Part shown: piece by piece, positions 25,075-32,389 of the stretch
How the letters are laid out: the number at the start of each line of letters is the position of its first letter
How positions within the stretch are numbered: position 1 is the stretch's first letter
DNA from: Anaerotruncus massiliensis (ex Togo et al. 2026)
GTDB lineage: Bacteria; Bacillota; Clostridia; Oscillospirales; Ruminococcaceae
DNA length: 64,000 nt
Assembly: GCF_900199635.1 (NCBI RefSeq)
Contig: NZ_LT962687.1
Span: 853,501-917,500, forward strand
Direction of reading: 5' to 3'
Notes under the pieces: generated by a model
Databases searched by the model: none
Told to the model about the DNA's origin: nothing
What the model saw: the letters and a program-made list of their open reading frames with translations, nothing else
Program-made: the position numbers and the translations under genes

Positions 25075-25512
25075 ATGAAACGGCTGATTGCGGCCGCGGT
25101 GCTCGCGCTGGGCATGGCAATGCTCTGCTCGATGCGGGTGTACGCCGCGGGCGGGCAGCGGATCGTGACGCTGCCCGAGGGCGGCCCCTACCGGCTCGAC
25201 GCGGCGGCCATCGAGCGGGAGACCGGCCCGTTTGAGGCGCTGGCGGTGACCCTCGCGCCCGAGGGGGACCGTGCGGTCCTCTTCTATGAGGGCGCGCCGC
25301 TGGCGCCCTACCGGGTGCTGAAGCGTTCGGAGGTGGACCGCGTGGCGGTCTTCGCGGCGAGGTCCGCCGCCGTCGGTTTCACGGCGCTTTCCTCCGAAGA
25401 GGACGCGCCCGGAGAGGCTCCCCGCATCCGGTGCATAAATCCCGATTTTTCCGGGCAGACTGATAACGGCGCGTCCCCACTGATCAAGGAGGTTGACTGG
25501 TTTGATCAATAA
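25075..25512 (+). CDS. Putative exported protein of unknown function
   Basis: 145 residues from the ATG at 25,075 (GGAGGGATGG upstream). The first 25 residues form a signal peptide (basic start, hydrophobic AAAVLALGMAMLCSM, AxA-type site near VYAAG). The mature part has no recognised domain. Its end overlaps the start of the DUF378 gene by 11 bases, so they form an operon, divergent from guaA. Confidence 0.65.
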   Translation: MKRLIAAAVLALGMAMLCSMRVYAAGGQRIVTLPEGGPYRLDAAAIERETGPFEALAVTLAPEGDRAVLFYEGAPLAPYRVLKRSEVDRVAVFAARSAAVGFTALSSEEDAPGEAPRIRCINPDFSGQTDNGASPLIKEVDWFDQ

Positions 25513-25705
25513 AATTGCGCTGATCCTGACCATCATCGGCGGCATCAACTGGGGCCTGATCGGCATCTTCCAGATTGACGCGGTCGCATGGCTTTTCGGA
25601 GGCTCGGCAAGCATCTTCAGCCGCATCATCTATACCCTCGTCGCCCTCGGCGCGATCTGGTGCATTTCGCTCCTCTTCCGCCCCGAAACGCGCGACGCGG
25701 TCTGA
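25502..25705 (+). CDS. DUF378 (YuzA-like) small membrane protein
   Basis: 67 residues starting at TTG 25,502, nine bases after a perfect AAGGAGG. Two membrane segments flank the family motif: IALILTIIGGINWGLIGIF and IIYTLVALGAIWCISLLF. This pattern is DUF378. The function is unknown; the fold is a two-helix hairpin in the membrane. Confidence 0.85.
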   Translation: MINKIALILTIIGGINWGLIGIFQIDAVAWLFGGSASIFSRIIYTLVALGAIWCISLLFRPETRDAV

Positions 25706-25715
25706 CGGCGGCCCC

Positions 25716-25746
25716 AAAAAAGCGGCGGTTTTACCGCCGCTTTTTT
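25716..25746 (+). terminator. Terminator after the DUF378 gene
   Basis: AAAAAAGCGGCGGT, loop TTT, ACCGCCGCTTTTTT. Confidence 0.85.
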
Positions 25747-25819
25747 ATTTTCGCCGCCGCCCGGCCGTGAAAAACCGGAGGGCGCGGCCGGAAAATCTGC
25801 CCGCCGGGGTCCCCGAAGG

Positions 25820-25848
25820 TTGAAAAATCACCGCGGAAAGCGTATAAT
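25820..25848 (+). promoter_or_regulatory. Promoter of the cytidylate-kinase-like gene
   Basis: TTGAAA (25,820-25,825), 17-base spacer, TATAAT (25,843-25,848), about 60 bases before the ATG. Confidence 0.75.
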
Positions 25849-25910
25849 AATAGTACGGCAAAGGCAATGCGTACGGCCTGTGTAAAACGGGCGGGAAAGG
25901 AGCGGTTGTC

Positions 25911-26528
25911 ATGGCGAAACGGGTGATCGTGACCATCGGGAGAGAGTTTGGCAGCGGCGGCCGGGAGATCGGGAAGGCGCTGGCGGATTCCCTCGGCGTG
26001 GAGTTCTACGACAAGGAGCTGCTCGAGGTTGCGGCGAAGGAAAGCGGCATCAGCAGGGACCTGTTTGAAAGCAACGATGAAAAACCGGTCAGCAGCCTGC
26101 TCTATTCCATGTCGGTCAATCCGTATTCCATGGGGAATCTGATGGGCGTGGACCATGTCCCGATCAACCAGAAGCTGTTTCTGGCGCAGTTCGACGCGAT
26201 CCGCAAGATCGTCCGGGAGCGCGACTGCGTCATCGTCGGGCGCTGCGCCGATTACGCGCTGCGCGACGAGCCGGACTGCCTCAACGTGTTCATCCACGCG
26301 CCGCTCCAGTACCGCGTCGAGCGGGTCAAGCGGCTCTATGAGATGAGCGGCGGCGAGGCCAAGGACATGATCTCCAAAATCGATAAAAAACGCGCCGCGT
26401 ATTATAACTCCTACTCGGACAAAAAGTGGGGGGAGATCGGCAGCTACCACCTCTCGTTCGACAGCAGCCTGTTGTCCACCGGGGACGCGGTGGAGCTGAT
26501 CAAAAGCTTTGCGGCCATGAGGAAGTGA
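25911..26528 (+). CDS. Cytidylate kinase-like family protein
   Basis: 205 residues. The P-loop region is TIGREFGSGGREIGKAL, the pattern of the cytidylate-kinase-like family (not Cmk itself, whose loop is GPAGAGKST-like). Further on are FYDKELLEVAAKESGI, a conserved VIVGRCADYALRDEP strand and a helical lid with RVERVKRLYEMS. The true substrate of this family is not settled. Ribosome binding site AAAGGAG. The DUF3006 gene follows 11 bases later, probably in the same transcript. Confidence 0.82.
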   Translation: MAKRVIVTIGREFGSGGREIGKALADSLGVEFYDKELLEVAAKESGISRDLFESNDEKPVSSLLYSMSVNPYSMGNLMGVDHVPINQKLFLAQFDAIRKIVRERDCVIVGRCADYALRDEPDCLNVFIHAPLQYRVERVKRLYEMSGGEAKDMISKIDKKRAAYYNSYSDKKWGEIGSYHLSFDSSLLSTGDAVELIKSFAAMRK

Positions 26529-26539
26529 ACGAAATACCC

Positions 26540-26755
26540 ATGCGGTACAGCATCGACCGGTTCGAGGGGAATTTTGCCATCCTGGAGGCGGAAAACGGCG
26601 AGACGATCGGCGTCGAGCGCGCGCGCCTGCCCCGCGAGGCGGGGGAGGGCGACATCGTCGTCCATGAGATCGGCGAATTCAAGGTCGACGCGGAGGCGAC
26701 CGCCGCGCGGCGCGCCCGCATCCGCGAAAAGATGGAGGCCCTCTGGGAAAAATAA
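26540..26755 (+). CDS. DUF3006 domain protein
   Basis: 71 residues. MRYSIDRFEGNFAILEAENG and a late ARRARIREKMEALW helix give the DUF3006 layout: a small beta-rich domain with a charged C-terminal helix. The function is unknown; family members often sit beside metallo-beta-lactamase or competence genes, which is not the case here. The ribosome binding site is weak and probably depends on coupling to the upstream gene. Confidence 0.75.
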   Translation: MRYSIDRFEGNFAILEAENGETIGVERARLPREAGEGDIVVHEIGEFKVDAEATAARRARIREKMEALWEK

Positions 26756-26854
26756 ACCGGTTATGTCGGGGCGGGACGCGCGGGTCGCGGCCCGCCCCTT
26801 TTCAGCCGCGGGCCCCGGCGGGCCCGCAATTTGCACGGATTGGATGAATGGGAT

Positions 26855-28021
26855 ATGATCAACTTTTTGCTGCGCCGCTTCGTGCGGGACAGCGACCGGG
26901 TGGAGGACCCGGAGGTGCGCGGACGGTACGGCGTTTTTTCGGGCGTGGTGGGGATCGTCCTCAACCTCTGCCTCTTCGCGGCCAAGGCGGCCGCCGGGTG
27001 GCTCACCTCGTCGATCGCGATCGTGGCGGACGCCTTCAACAACCTCTCCGACGCGGGCTCGTCGGTCGTGACCCTCGTCGGCTTCAAGATGGCCTGCGCC
27101 CCCTCGGACAGCGAGCACCCCTTCGGGCACGGGCGGATCGAGTACGTCTCGGGGCTGGCCGTGTCGATGGCCATCCTGCTCGTCGGGGTCGAACTGGCGC
27201 GCGGTTCGATCGCGAAGATCCTGCGCCCCGAGGCGGTGTCGTTCAGCGCCGTGTCGGTGGTCATCCTGCTCCTCTCGATCGCCGTCAAGCTGTGGATGTG
27301 CTGGTTCAACCGCTCGCTCGGCAGCCGGCTCGGCTCCACCGCGATGAAAGCGACCGCCATGGACAGCCTCACCGACGCGGTCGCGACCTCCGCGGTCGTA
27401 CTCGGGATCGCCGTCAGCTACTTTGCCAAGCTTAACATCGACGGCTGGATCGGCATGCTCGTGGCGCTCTTCATCCTCTATACCGGCTGGACCACCGCGC
27501 GCGACAGCCTCTCCCCTCTGCTCGGACAGGCCCCGGACGCCGCGTTCGTCCGGCAGATCGAGGAGACGGTGCTCGCCCATGACGAGGTGTCGGGGGTGCA
27601 CGACCTCATCGTGCACGATTACGGGCCGGGCCGGCGGATCATCTCGCTGCACGCCGAGATGCCCTGCAACGCGGACATTTTGACCATGCACGACGCGGTG
27701 GACGTCATCGAGCTGGAGCTGCGGCACAAGTTCGGCTGCGACGTGACCATCCACATGGACCCCGTCGCCGTCGACCACGGCGAGATCGGCGCGCTGCGGG
27801 AGCGGGTGGAGGAGATGGTGCGCGGGATCGACCCGTCGATCTCGATCCACGACTTCCGCATGGTGAACGGCGTCACCCACACCAACCTGATCTTCGACGT
27901 GACGGTGCCCCACCGCTTCCGCCTGAGCGACGCGCAGGTCGCCCAGCGGGTGCGCGAGGGGGTGCAGGCGATCGATTCAAAATACTTCGCGGTCATCCGC
28001 GTCGAGCAGGCGTTCATCTGA
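26855..28021 (+). CDS. Cation diffusion facilitator (CDF) family transporter
   Basis: 388 residues, six membrane segments plus a long cytosolic C-terminus. The metal site motifs are visible: VADAFNNLSDAGSS in TM2 (DxxxD), HPFGHGRIEYVSG between TM2 and TM3, and TAMDSLTDAVATSAVV in TM5 (DxxxD). CDF proteins exchange Zn2+, Mn2+, Fe2+ or Co2+ for protons, usually for efflux. The C-terminal part (about residues 205-388) seems to contain two metallochaperone-like domains rather than one (HDLIVHDYGPGRRIISLHAE and a later HDFRMVNGVTHTNLIFDV). The start has only a weak ribosome binding site. Confidence 0.9.
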   Translation: MINFLLRRFVRDSDRVEDPEVRGRYGVFSGVVGIVLNLCLFAAKAAAGWLTSSIAIVADAFNNLSDAGSSVVTLVGFKMACAPSDSEHPFGHGRIEYVSGLAVSMAILLVGVELARGSIAKILRPEAVSFSAVSVVILLLSIAVKLWMCWFNRSLGSRLGSTAMKATAMDSLTDAVATSAVVLGIAVSYFAKLNIDGWIGMLVALFILYTGWTTARDSLSPLLGQAPDAAFVRQIEETVLAHDEVSGVHDLIVHDYGPGRRIISLHAEMPCNADILTMHDAVDVIELELRHKFGCDVTIHMDPVAVDHGEIGALRERVEEMVRGIDPSISIHDFRMVNGVTHTNLIFDVTVPHRFRLSDAQVAQRVREGVQAIDSKYFAVIRVEQAFI

Positions 28022-28041
28022 GCCGCGCGCCTGAAGAAATG

Positions 28042-28082
28042 AAAAAGAGGCGGGCGCTCCGTTTGGAGCGTCCGCCTCTTTT
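28042..28082. terminator. Bidirectional terminator
   Basis: AAAAGAGGCGGGCGCTCC paired with GGAGCGTCCGCCTCTTTT around GTTT, between the CDF gene and the convergent 53-residue gene. Confidence 0.8.
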
Positions 28083-28097
28083 CCCGGAGCGGCCCGT

Positions 28098-28259
28098 TCA
28101 GGGCTCCTCCGGGTCCGGTTTTTCATTCCGGCTGCAAAATTCGCCGATCGCCTGCACCGTTTTGGAGAACTCCTCGTCCGTCTCAAGCGCGGCGATGCCC
28201 TCGTCGATCATCCGCAGGAGGTCGTCCTCCCGCCGGACCGGCTCGCTGCTCAAACTCAT
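28098..28259 (-). CDS. Small acidic hypothetical protein (53 aa)
   Basis: 53 residues, ATG at 28,259 preceded by the strong site GGAAGGAGG. The sequence is acidic and helical (DDLLRMIDEGIAALETDEEF), with one cysteine and a proline/glutamate tail. No family is recognised. It ends at the bidirectional terminator. The strong ribosome binding site and clean boundaries argue for a real gene. Confidence 0.6.
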   Translation of the reverse strand: MSLSSEPVRREDDLLRMIDEGIAALETDEEFSKTVQAIGEFCSRNEKPDPEEP

Positions 28260-28356
28260 CCGTCCGCCTCCTTCCGCCCGCCCGGGCGCCGGGTTTTCCC
28301 CAGTTTAGCACATTTCACCGCGCGGTGCAAGGGACGCGGAAGCTTCCCGCCCACGG

Positions 28357-28385
28357 TTGCAAACCGGAAGGATTTGTATTAGAAT
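28357..28385 (+). promoter_or_regulatory. Promoter of the TetR-family gene
   Basis: TTGCAA (28,357-28,362), 17-base spacer, TAGAAT (28,380-28,385), 36 bases before the ATG. Confidence 0.65.
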
Positions 28386-28420
28386 AGAGGCGTCCCGAAA
28401 GGCGGCAAAGGGGGGATGGC

Positions 28421-28984
28421 ATGGCGGATTCAATGATCACCAAGCAGGCGCTGGCCGCGTCCATCAAGGAGCTGATGGAGCGGGAGCCGCTTTCAAAGAT
28501 CTCGGTGGGGGACATCACCTCCAACTGCGGGGTAAACCGCCAGACCTTCTACTACCACTTCAAGGACAAATACGAGCTTGTCAACTGGATTTACTATACC
28601 GAGACGGTCAAGCTCATGAGCAGCTTTTCCGACCGCGCCCACTGGACCGACGGCCTGGGCGCGCTCTGCCGCTACATGCGGGACAACAAGCGCTTTTACA
28701 TCAACGCTCTGAGCACGCCGGGGCAGAACTCCTTCCAGGAGTACCTGCTGGAATTTGCCCGGGGGCTGGTCCGGTCGCTCGCGGAGGAGCTGCTCGGAGA
28801 AAGCCCGATCGGCGAGGAGGACCTCGAATTCATCGCCGATTTCTACGCGTTCGCGTTCGTGGGGCTCATCATGAAATGGGCCCGGCACGGCATGAAGGAG
28901 GAGCCGGACGGCTACATCCTGCGGGTCAAGGAGATGACCGACGCGAGCATCCATTACGCGCTGGAAAAATATAAGAAGGAATGA
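28421..28984 (+). CDS. TetR/AcrR family transcriptional regulator
   Basis: 187 residues. The N-terminal HTH is KISVGDITSNCGVNRQTFYYHFKDKYELVNW, the version seen in DhaS-like TetR proteins. The C-terminal ligand domain (GLGALCRYMRDNKRFYINAL) also fits that branch. It may control the nearby MMPL-lipoprotein operon, whose promoter has a perfect palindrome, but one unrelated minus-strand gene lies between. Target and ligand are not known. Confidence 0.88.
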   Translation: MADSMITKQALAASIKELMEREPLSKISVGDITSNCGVNRQTFYYHFKDKYELVNWIYYTETVKLMSSFSDRAHWTDGLGALCRYMRDNKRFYINALSTPGQNSFQEYLLEFARGLVRSLAEELLGESPIGEEDLEFIADFYAFAFVGLIMKWARHGMKEEPDGYILRVKEMTDASIHYALEKYKKE

Positions 28985-29017
28985 GCGTCCGCCGGCAGAC
29001 CGGCGGACGCGAACCGG

Positions 29018-29053
29018 AAACGCCCGTCATCCGAAAGGATGCCGGGCGTTTTG
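29018..29053. terminator. Bidirectional terminator
   Basis: AAACGCCCG and CGGGCGTTT arms with an inner CATCC/GGATG stem and GAAA loop, between the TetR gene and the convergent gene at 29,058-30,005. Confidence 0.75.
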
Positions 29054-29057
29054 CCGT

Positions 29058-30005
29058 TCAGATCACGTTTTCCGATCGCGGGGAGAGCTGCGGGCCGAGC
29101 GGCAGCGCGGGGTTGACGCGCAGCGCGCGGCTTCCCGGGGAGACCGCCTCGGCGACGGACTGCACGTCGCGGCGGAAGTCGATGAGCAGCAGCGGACGCC
29201 CCTTGCGGCGGCCGCGGTCGCCGTTCACCGTCCGGAAGAGCCTGTCCTCGAGGGCGGGCTCTCCGGCGGGGCAGCGAAAGCAGCCGTAGAGGCAGTGCCC
29301 GGCGCGCATCCGGTCGAGGAACGCCCCGTCCAGCAGGGTGTCGGCGGTCCGGGAGGTGCAGGCGGCCGCGAAGCCGTAGAACCTGCGGGCCGCGTGCAGG
29401 AGCCCGAAGGCCTCGGAGGCGTCCGTTTCGGGCGTGACGTCGACCGAGACGGCGAGGTTGGGGGCCTTTTCAAGCAGGGCGGCGGTCTCGGGGGTGATCT
29501 GCGCGGCGGGCAGCTCGGCGAAGAAGGCGCTCTCGGGCCAGTGCGCGGCGAGCGCGCAGGCCTCCCGCGCGTCGGCGCCGCGCAGCACGAAGGTATAGCA
29601 GCCGAGGGCGTTCGCCTCGCGCGGAACGGGGGAATCCGCCCGGGCGGGCCCGTCGAGCAGGAGCATCCAGGGCAGGTGCCCGCCCCGCGCGGCCTCCTCC
29701 TGGCGGAGCCGCCCGACCCCCCAGGTGAGCCCCGACGCGCCGAGGTTGACCCCCATCGCGCGCAGGGCGCGCGGGTCCACCCAGCTGACGGCGTCCGCGG
29801 CGAGCTGGTAATAGGGGGAGGCGGGACTTTGCAGCGCGGCGTGCGCCCGCGCGAAGAAGAGCTTCTGCTGCGGGCCCTTCGCGCAGCTGTCCCCGAGGTC
29901 CACGAGGTTGCGCAGGCTGCGCTTTGGGTCGCGCGGAAGGTCGCGCAGCGCCTTGTCGACGATCCCGGCCACCACCGCGCGCAGCATCCGGTGCTGAAAT
30001 TCCAT
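29058..30005 (-). CDS. Hypothetical protein (315 aa), unknown family
   Basis: 315 residues, ATG after GAGGAGGGC. No signal peptide or membrane segment. The first 100 residues are helical. The middle shows alternating strands and helices (LPWMLLLDGPARADS, LGCYTFVLRGADAREA, LAVSVDVTPETDASEA), which suggests a TIM-barrel-like core. Near the C-terminus is a cysteine pair in HCLYGCFRCPAGE. This could be a degenerate radical-SAM-like barrel that lost its CxxxCxxC motif, but that is a guess. Its neighbours give no functional hint. Confidence 0.55.
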   Translation of the reverse strand: MEFQHRMLRAVVAGIVDKALRDLPRDPKRSLRNLVDLGDSCAKGPQQKLFFARAHAALQSPASPYYQLAADAVSWVDPRALRAMGVNLGASGLTWGVGRLRQEEAARGGHLPWMLLLDGPARADSPVPREANALGCYTFVLRGADAREACALAAHWPESAFFAELPAAQITPETAALLEKAPNLAVSVDVTPETDASEAFGLLHAARRFYGFAAACTSRTADTLLDGAFLDRMRAGHCLYGCFRCPAGEPALEDRLFRTVNGDRGRRKGRPLLLIDFRRDVQSVAEAVSPGSRALRVNPALPLGPQLSPRSENVI

Positions 30006-30124
30006 GTCCGCGCCCTCCTCAAGAGTGTTTTCCGACCTTATTATATCCGCCCGATGCCGGCCGCGGTATAGACAAAAAGCGGATTTGTCAAAAAAAACGA
30101 CAGTTCTGGGGAGGTGTCGTATTT

Positions 30125-30177
30125 TTAGACAGATGAAAAATCTGTCTAATTACATCGCGCCGGCCGGGTGATATATT
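30125..30177 (+). promoter_or_regulatory. Palindromic operator and promoter of the MMPL-lipoprotein operon
   Basis: A perfect inverted repeat TTAGACAGAT (30,125-30,134) / ATCTGTCTAA (30,140-30,149) with a 5-base centre directly abuts a -35-like TTACAT (30,150-30,155), with TATATT (30,172-30,177) as -10 and a 16-base spacer. Two weaker inverted repeats with the same GACA/TGTC core lie just upstream (around 30,070-30,090 and 30,096-30,120). This looks like the operator of a TetR-type dimer; which protein binds is unknown. Confidence 0.6.
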
Positions 30178-30241
30178 GGGTATGGTTTAAGAAGGGGAGG
30201 CGCGGCTTGGCGCTTCCCGCATGGAATGAGGGGGTTTTGGC

Positions 30242-32389
30242 TTGCTCAAGAAATTTGCGCGGGCGCTCACGCGCTCGCCAAAGACGATCATCCTTCTCGC
30301 GCTGCTGCTGCTCCTGCCCAGCCTGTACGGCGCGATCAACACCCGCGTCAACTACGATATCCTCTCCTACCTGCCCGAAGAGCTCGATTCCTCGCAGGGG
30401 CAGGCGGTTCTCGAGGACACCTTCCACAGCGCGGCGACCGCGATGCTGGTCGTCGAGGGAATGCCCGCGCGCGACGTGGAAAAGCTGCGGGACGCGATCG
30501 AGGAGGTCCCCGGCGTGAGCGACGCGATGTGGATCTCCAGCATGCTCGACATCAGCGTCCCCAAGGAGATCCTTCCGGACGAGATCAAGGATATCTTCTA
30601 CAGCGAAAAGGCGAAGGATTCAACGATGATCATCGTCCAGTTCGAGCACCCCGGCGCCTCCAACGAGACGCTGCGGGCGATCGACGAGGTGCGCGCCCTC
30701 TGCGACGAGCGGTGCTTTTTGGCGGGCGTGTCGATCTTCCTCAAGGACACCAAGGACCTCGTTGAACAGGAGATGCCCTTCTACACGCTGCTGGCGGTCG
30801 TTTTCTCGATCGTCGCCATGTCGCTCACGATGGAATCGGTTGTTTTGCCCTTCGTCTTTTTGATGGGCATCGGCTTCGCGGTGGCCTACAACTTCGGCAC
30901 CAACATCTTTCTGGGGCAGGTCTCCTACATCACCAAAGCGATCGCCGCGATCTTACAGCTGGGCGTCTCGATGGACTACTCGATCTTCCTCTTTGACCGG
31001 TACGACGAGGAGAAGGAGCGGTTCGAGGACCGGCGGGACGCGATGGCGAGCGCCATCCAGGGTGCGTTCGTCTCCCTGTCCGGGTCGTCGACGACCACCG
31101 TGGCGGGCTTTTTGGCGCTCTGCGCCATGCGCCTCGGGCTCGGGCCCGACCTCGGGCTCGTGATGGCCAAGGGCATCGTCATCGGCATCCTCGTGGTGCT
31201 CGTCGTGCTGCCCTCGCTCATCCTCGTCTTCGATAAGCCGATTCACCGCTGGAGCCACCGGTCGCTCATCCCCGACCTGACAAGGCTCAACGACTGGATC
31301 ATCGACCACAAAAAGACTTTCGTCGCGATTTTCCTCGTGCTCTTCGTGCCGGCGCTCATCATGCAGAGCAGGACGCAGATCTACTACAACATCGACCAGT
31401 CGCTTCCGGAGGACCTGCCGTCGACCGTGGCGACCAACAAGCTCAAGGACGAGTTCGACATGGCGACCACACACTTCGTGATCGTCGACGACAGCCTCCC
31501 CGCCTACCGGCTGAACGCGATGGAAAAGGAGATGGAGAAGGTCGACGGGGTGGAGGCGCTGCTCGCCTACAATAAATTCGTCGGCCCGGGCATCCCGGAC
31601 AATTTCATCCCGCAGGAGCTCAAGGACATCTGCAAGAAGGACGGCAAGCAGATGCTCATGATCAACTCCCGCTACAAGGCGGCGCGCGAGGAGGAAAACG
31701 CCCAGATCGAGGCGCTGAATGAAATCGCCAAGCGGTACGACCCCGGCGCGCTGATCACCGGCGAGGGCGCGATGACCAAGGACCTGATGGACATCACAAC
31801 GGTCGACATCCAGGTGACCAACGTGCTTTCGGTGCTGGCGATCCTGGTGATCGTGGGGCTGACCTTCAAGTCGTTCACCGTACCGGTCATCCTCGTGGCG
31901 GCCATCGAGCTGTCGATCTTCATCAACCAGGGCATCCCGGCCCTGACCGGGACGGTCATCCCCTTTGTGTCGCCCATCGTCATCGGCTGCATCCAGCTGG
32001 GCGCGACGGTCGACTACGCCATCCTGATGACCACCCGCTTCCGCGAGGAGCTGCAAAATGGGCATGAGCGCGTCGAGGCGATCAAGATCGCCTCGAGCGC
32101 GTCGGACAAATCGATCATCACGAGCGCCTCGGTCTTCTTCTGCGCGACCTTCGGCGTCTCGCTCATCTCGAAAATCGAGATCATCAAGAGCATCTGCTCG
32201 ATGCTGGCGCGCGGCGCCGTCATCAGCGCGCTGGTCAGCATCTTCATCCTGCCGTCGGTGCTGCTCGCCTGCGAGGGCTTCATCGCGAAGACCTCCCACA
32301 ACTGGCGCAGCGACATCACCCCGCCGCCGAGAAAGCGGCTGGGAAAACGGCTCAAAGAGCTCCATGCGAAACAGGGGGAATCGATATGA
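30242..32389 (+). CDS. MMPL/RND family transporter
   Basis: 715 residues starting at TTG 30,242, seven bases after GAGGGGG. Two similar halves, each with one N-terminal helix, an extracellular loop and a five-helix bundle (first half VSYITKAIAAILQLGVSMDYSIFLFDR, second half IVIGCIQLGATVDYAILMTTR). The GxxxDY segments in TM4 and TM10 are the proton-relay positions of MMPL proteins. These proteins export lipids or hydrophobic compounds. The stop overlaps the start of the lipoprotein gene by four bases, so the two proteins are made together and probably act together. Confidence 0.9.
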   Translation: MLKKFARALTRSPKTIILLALLLLLPSLYGAINTRVNYDILSYLPEELDSSQGQAVLEDTFHSAATAMLVVEGMPARDVEKLRDAIEEVPGVSDAMWISSMLDISVPKEILPDEIKDIFYSEKAKDSTMIIVQFEHPGASNETLRAIDEVRALCDERCFLAGVSIFLKDTKDLVEQEMPFYTLLAVVFSIVAMSLTMESVVLPFVFLMGIGFAVAYNFGTNIFLGQVSYITKAIAAILQLGVSMDYSIFLFDRYDEEKERFEDRRDAMASAIQGAFVSLSGSSTTTVAGFLALCAMRLGLGPDLGLVMAKGIVIGILVVLVVLPSLILVFDKPIHRWSHRSLIPDLTRLNDWIIDHKKTFVAIFLVLFVPALIMQSRTQIYYNIDQSLPEDLPSTVATNKLKDEFDMATTHFVIVDDSLPAYRLNAMEKEMEKVDGVEALLAYNKFVGPGIPDNFIPQELKDICKKDGKQMLMINSRYKAAREEENAQIEALNEIAKRYDPGALITGEGAMTKDLMDITTVDIQVTNVLSVLAILVIVGLTFKSFTVPVILVAAIELSIFINQGIPALTGTVIPFVSPIVIGCIQLGATVDYAILMTTRFREELQNGHERVEAIKIASSASDKSIITSASVFFCATFGVSLISKIEIIKSICSMLARGAVISALVSIFILPSVLLACEGFIAKTSHNWRSDITPPPRKRLGKRLKELHAKQGESI

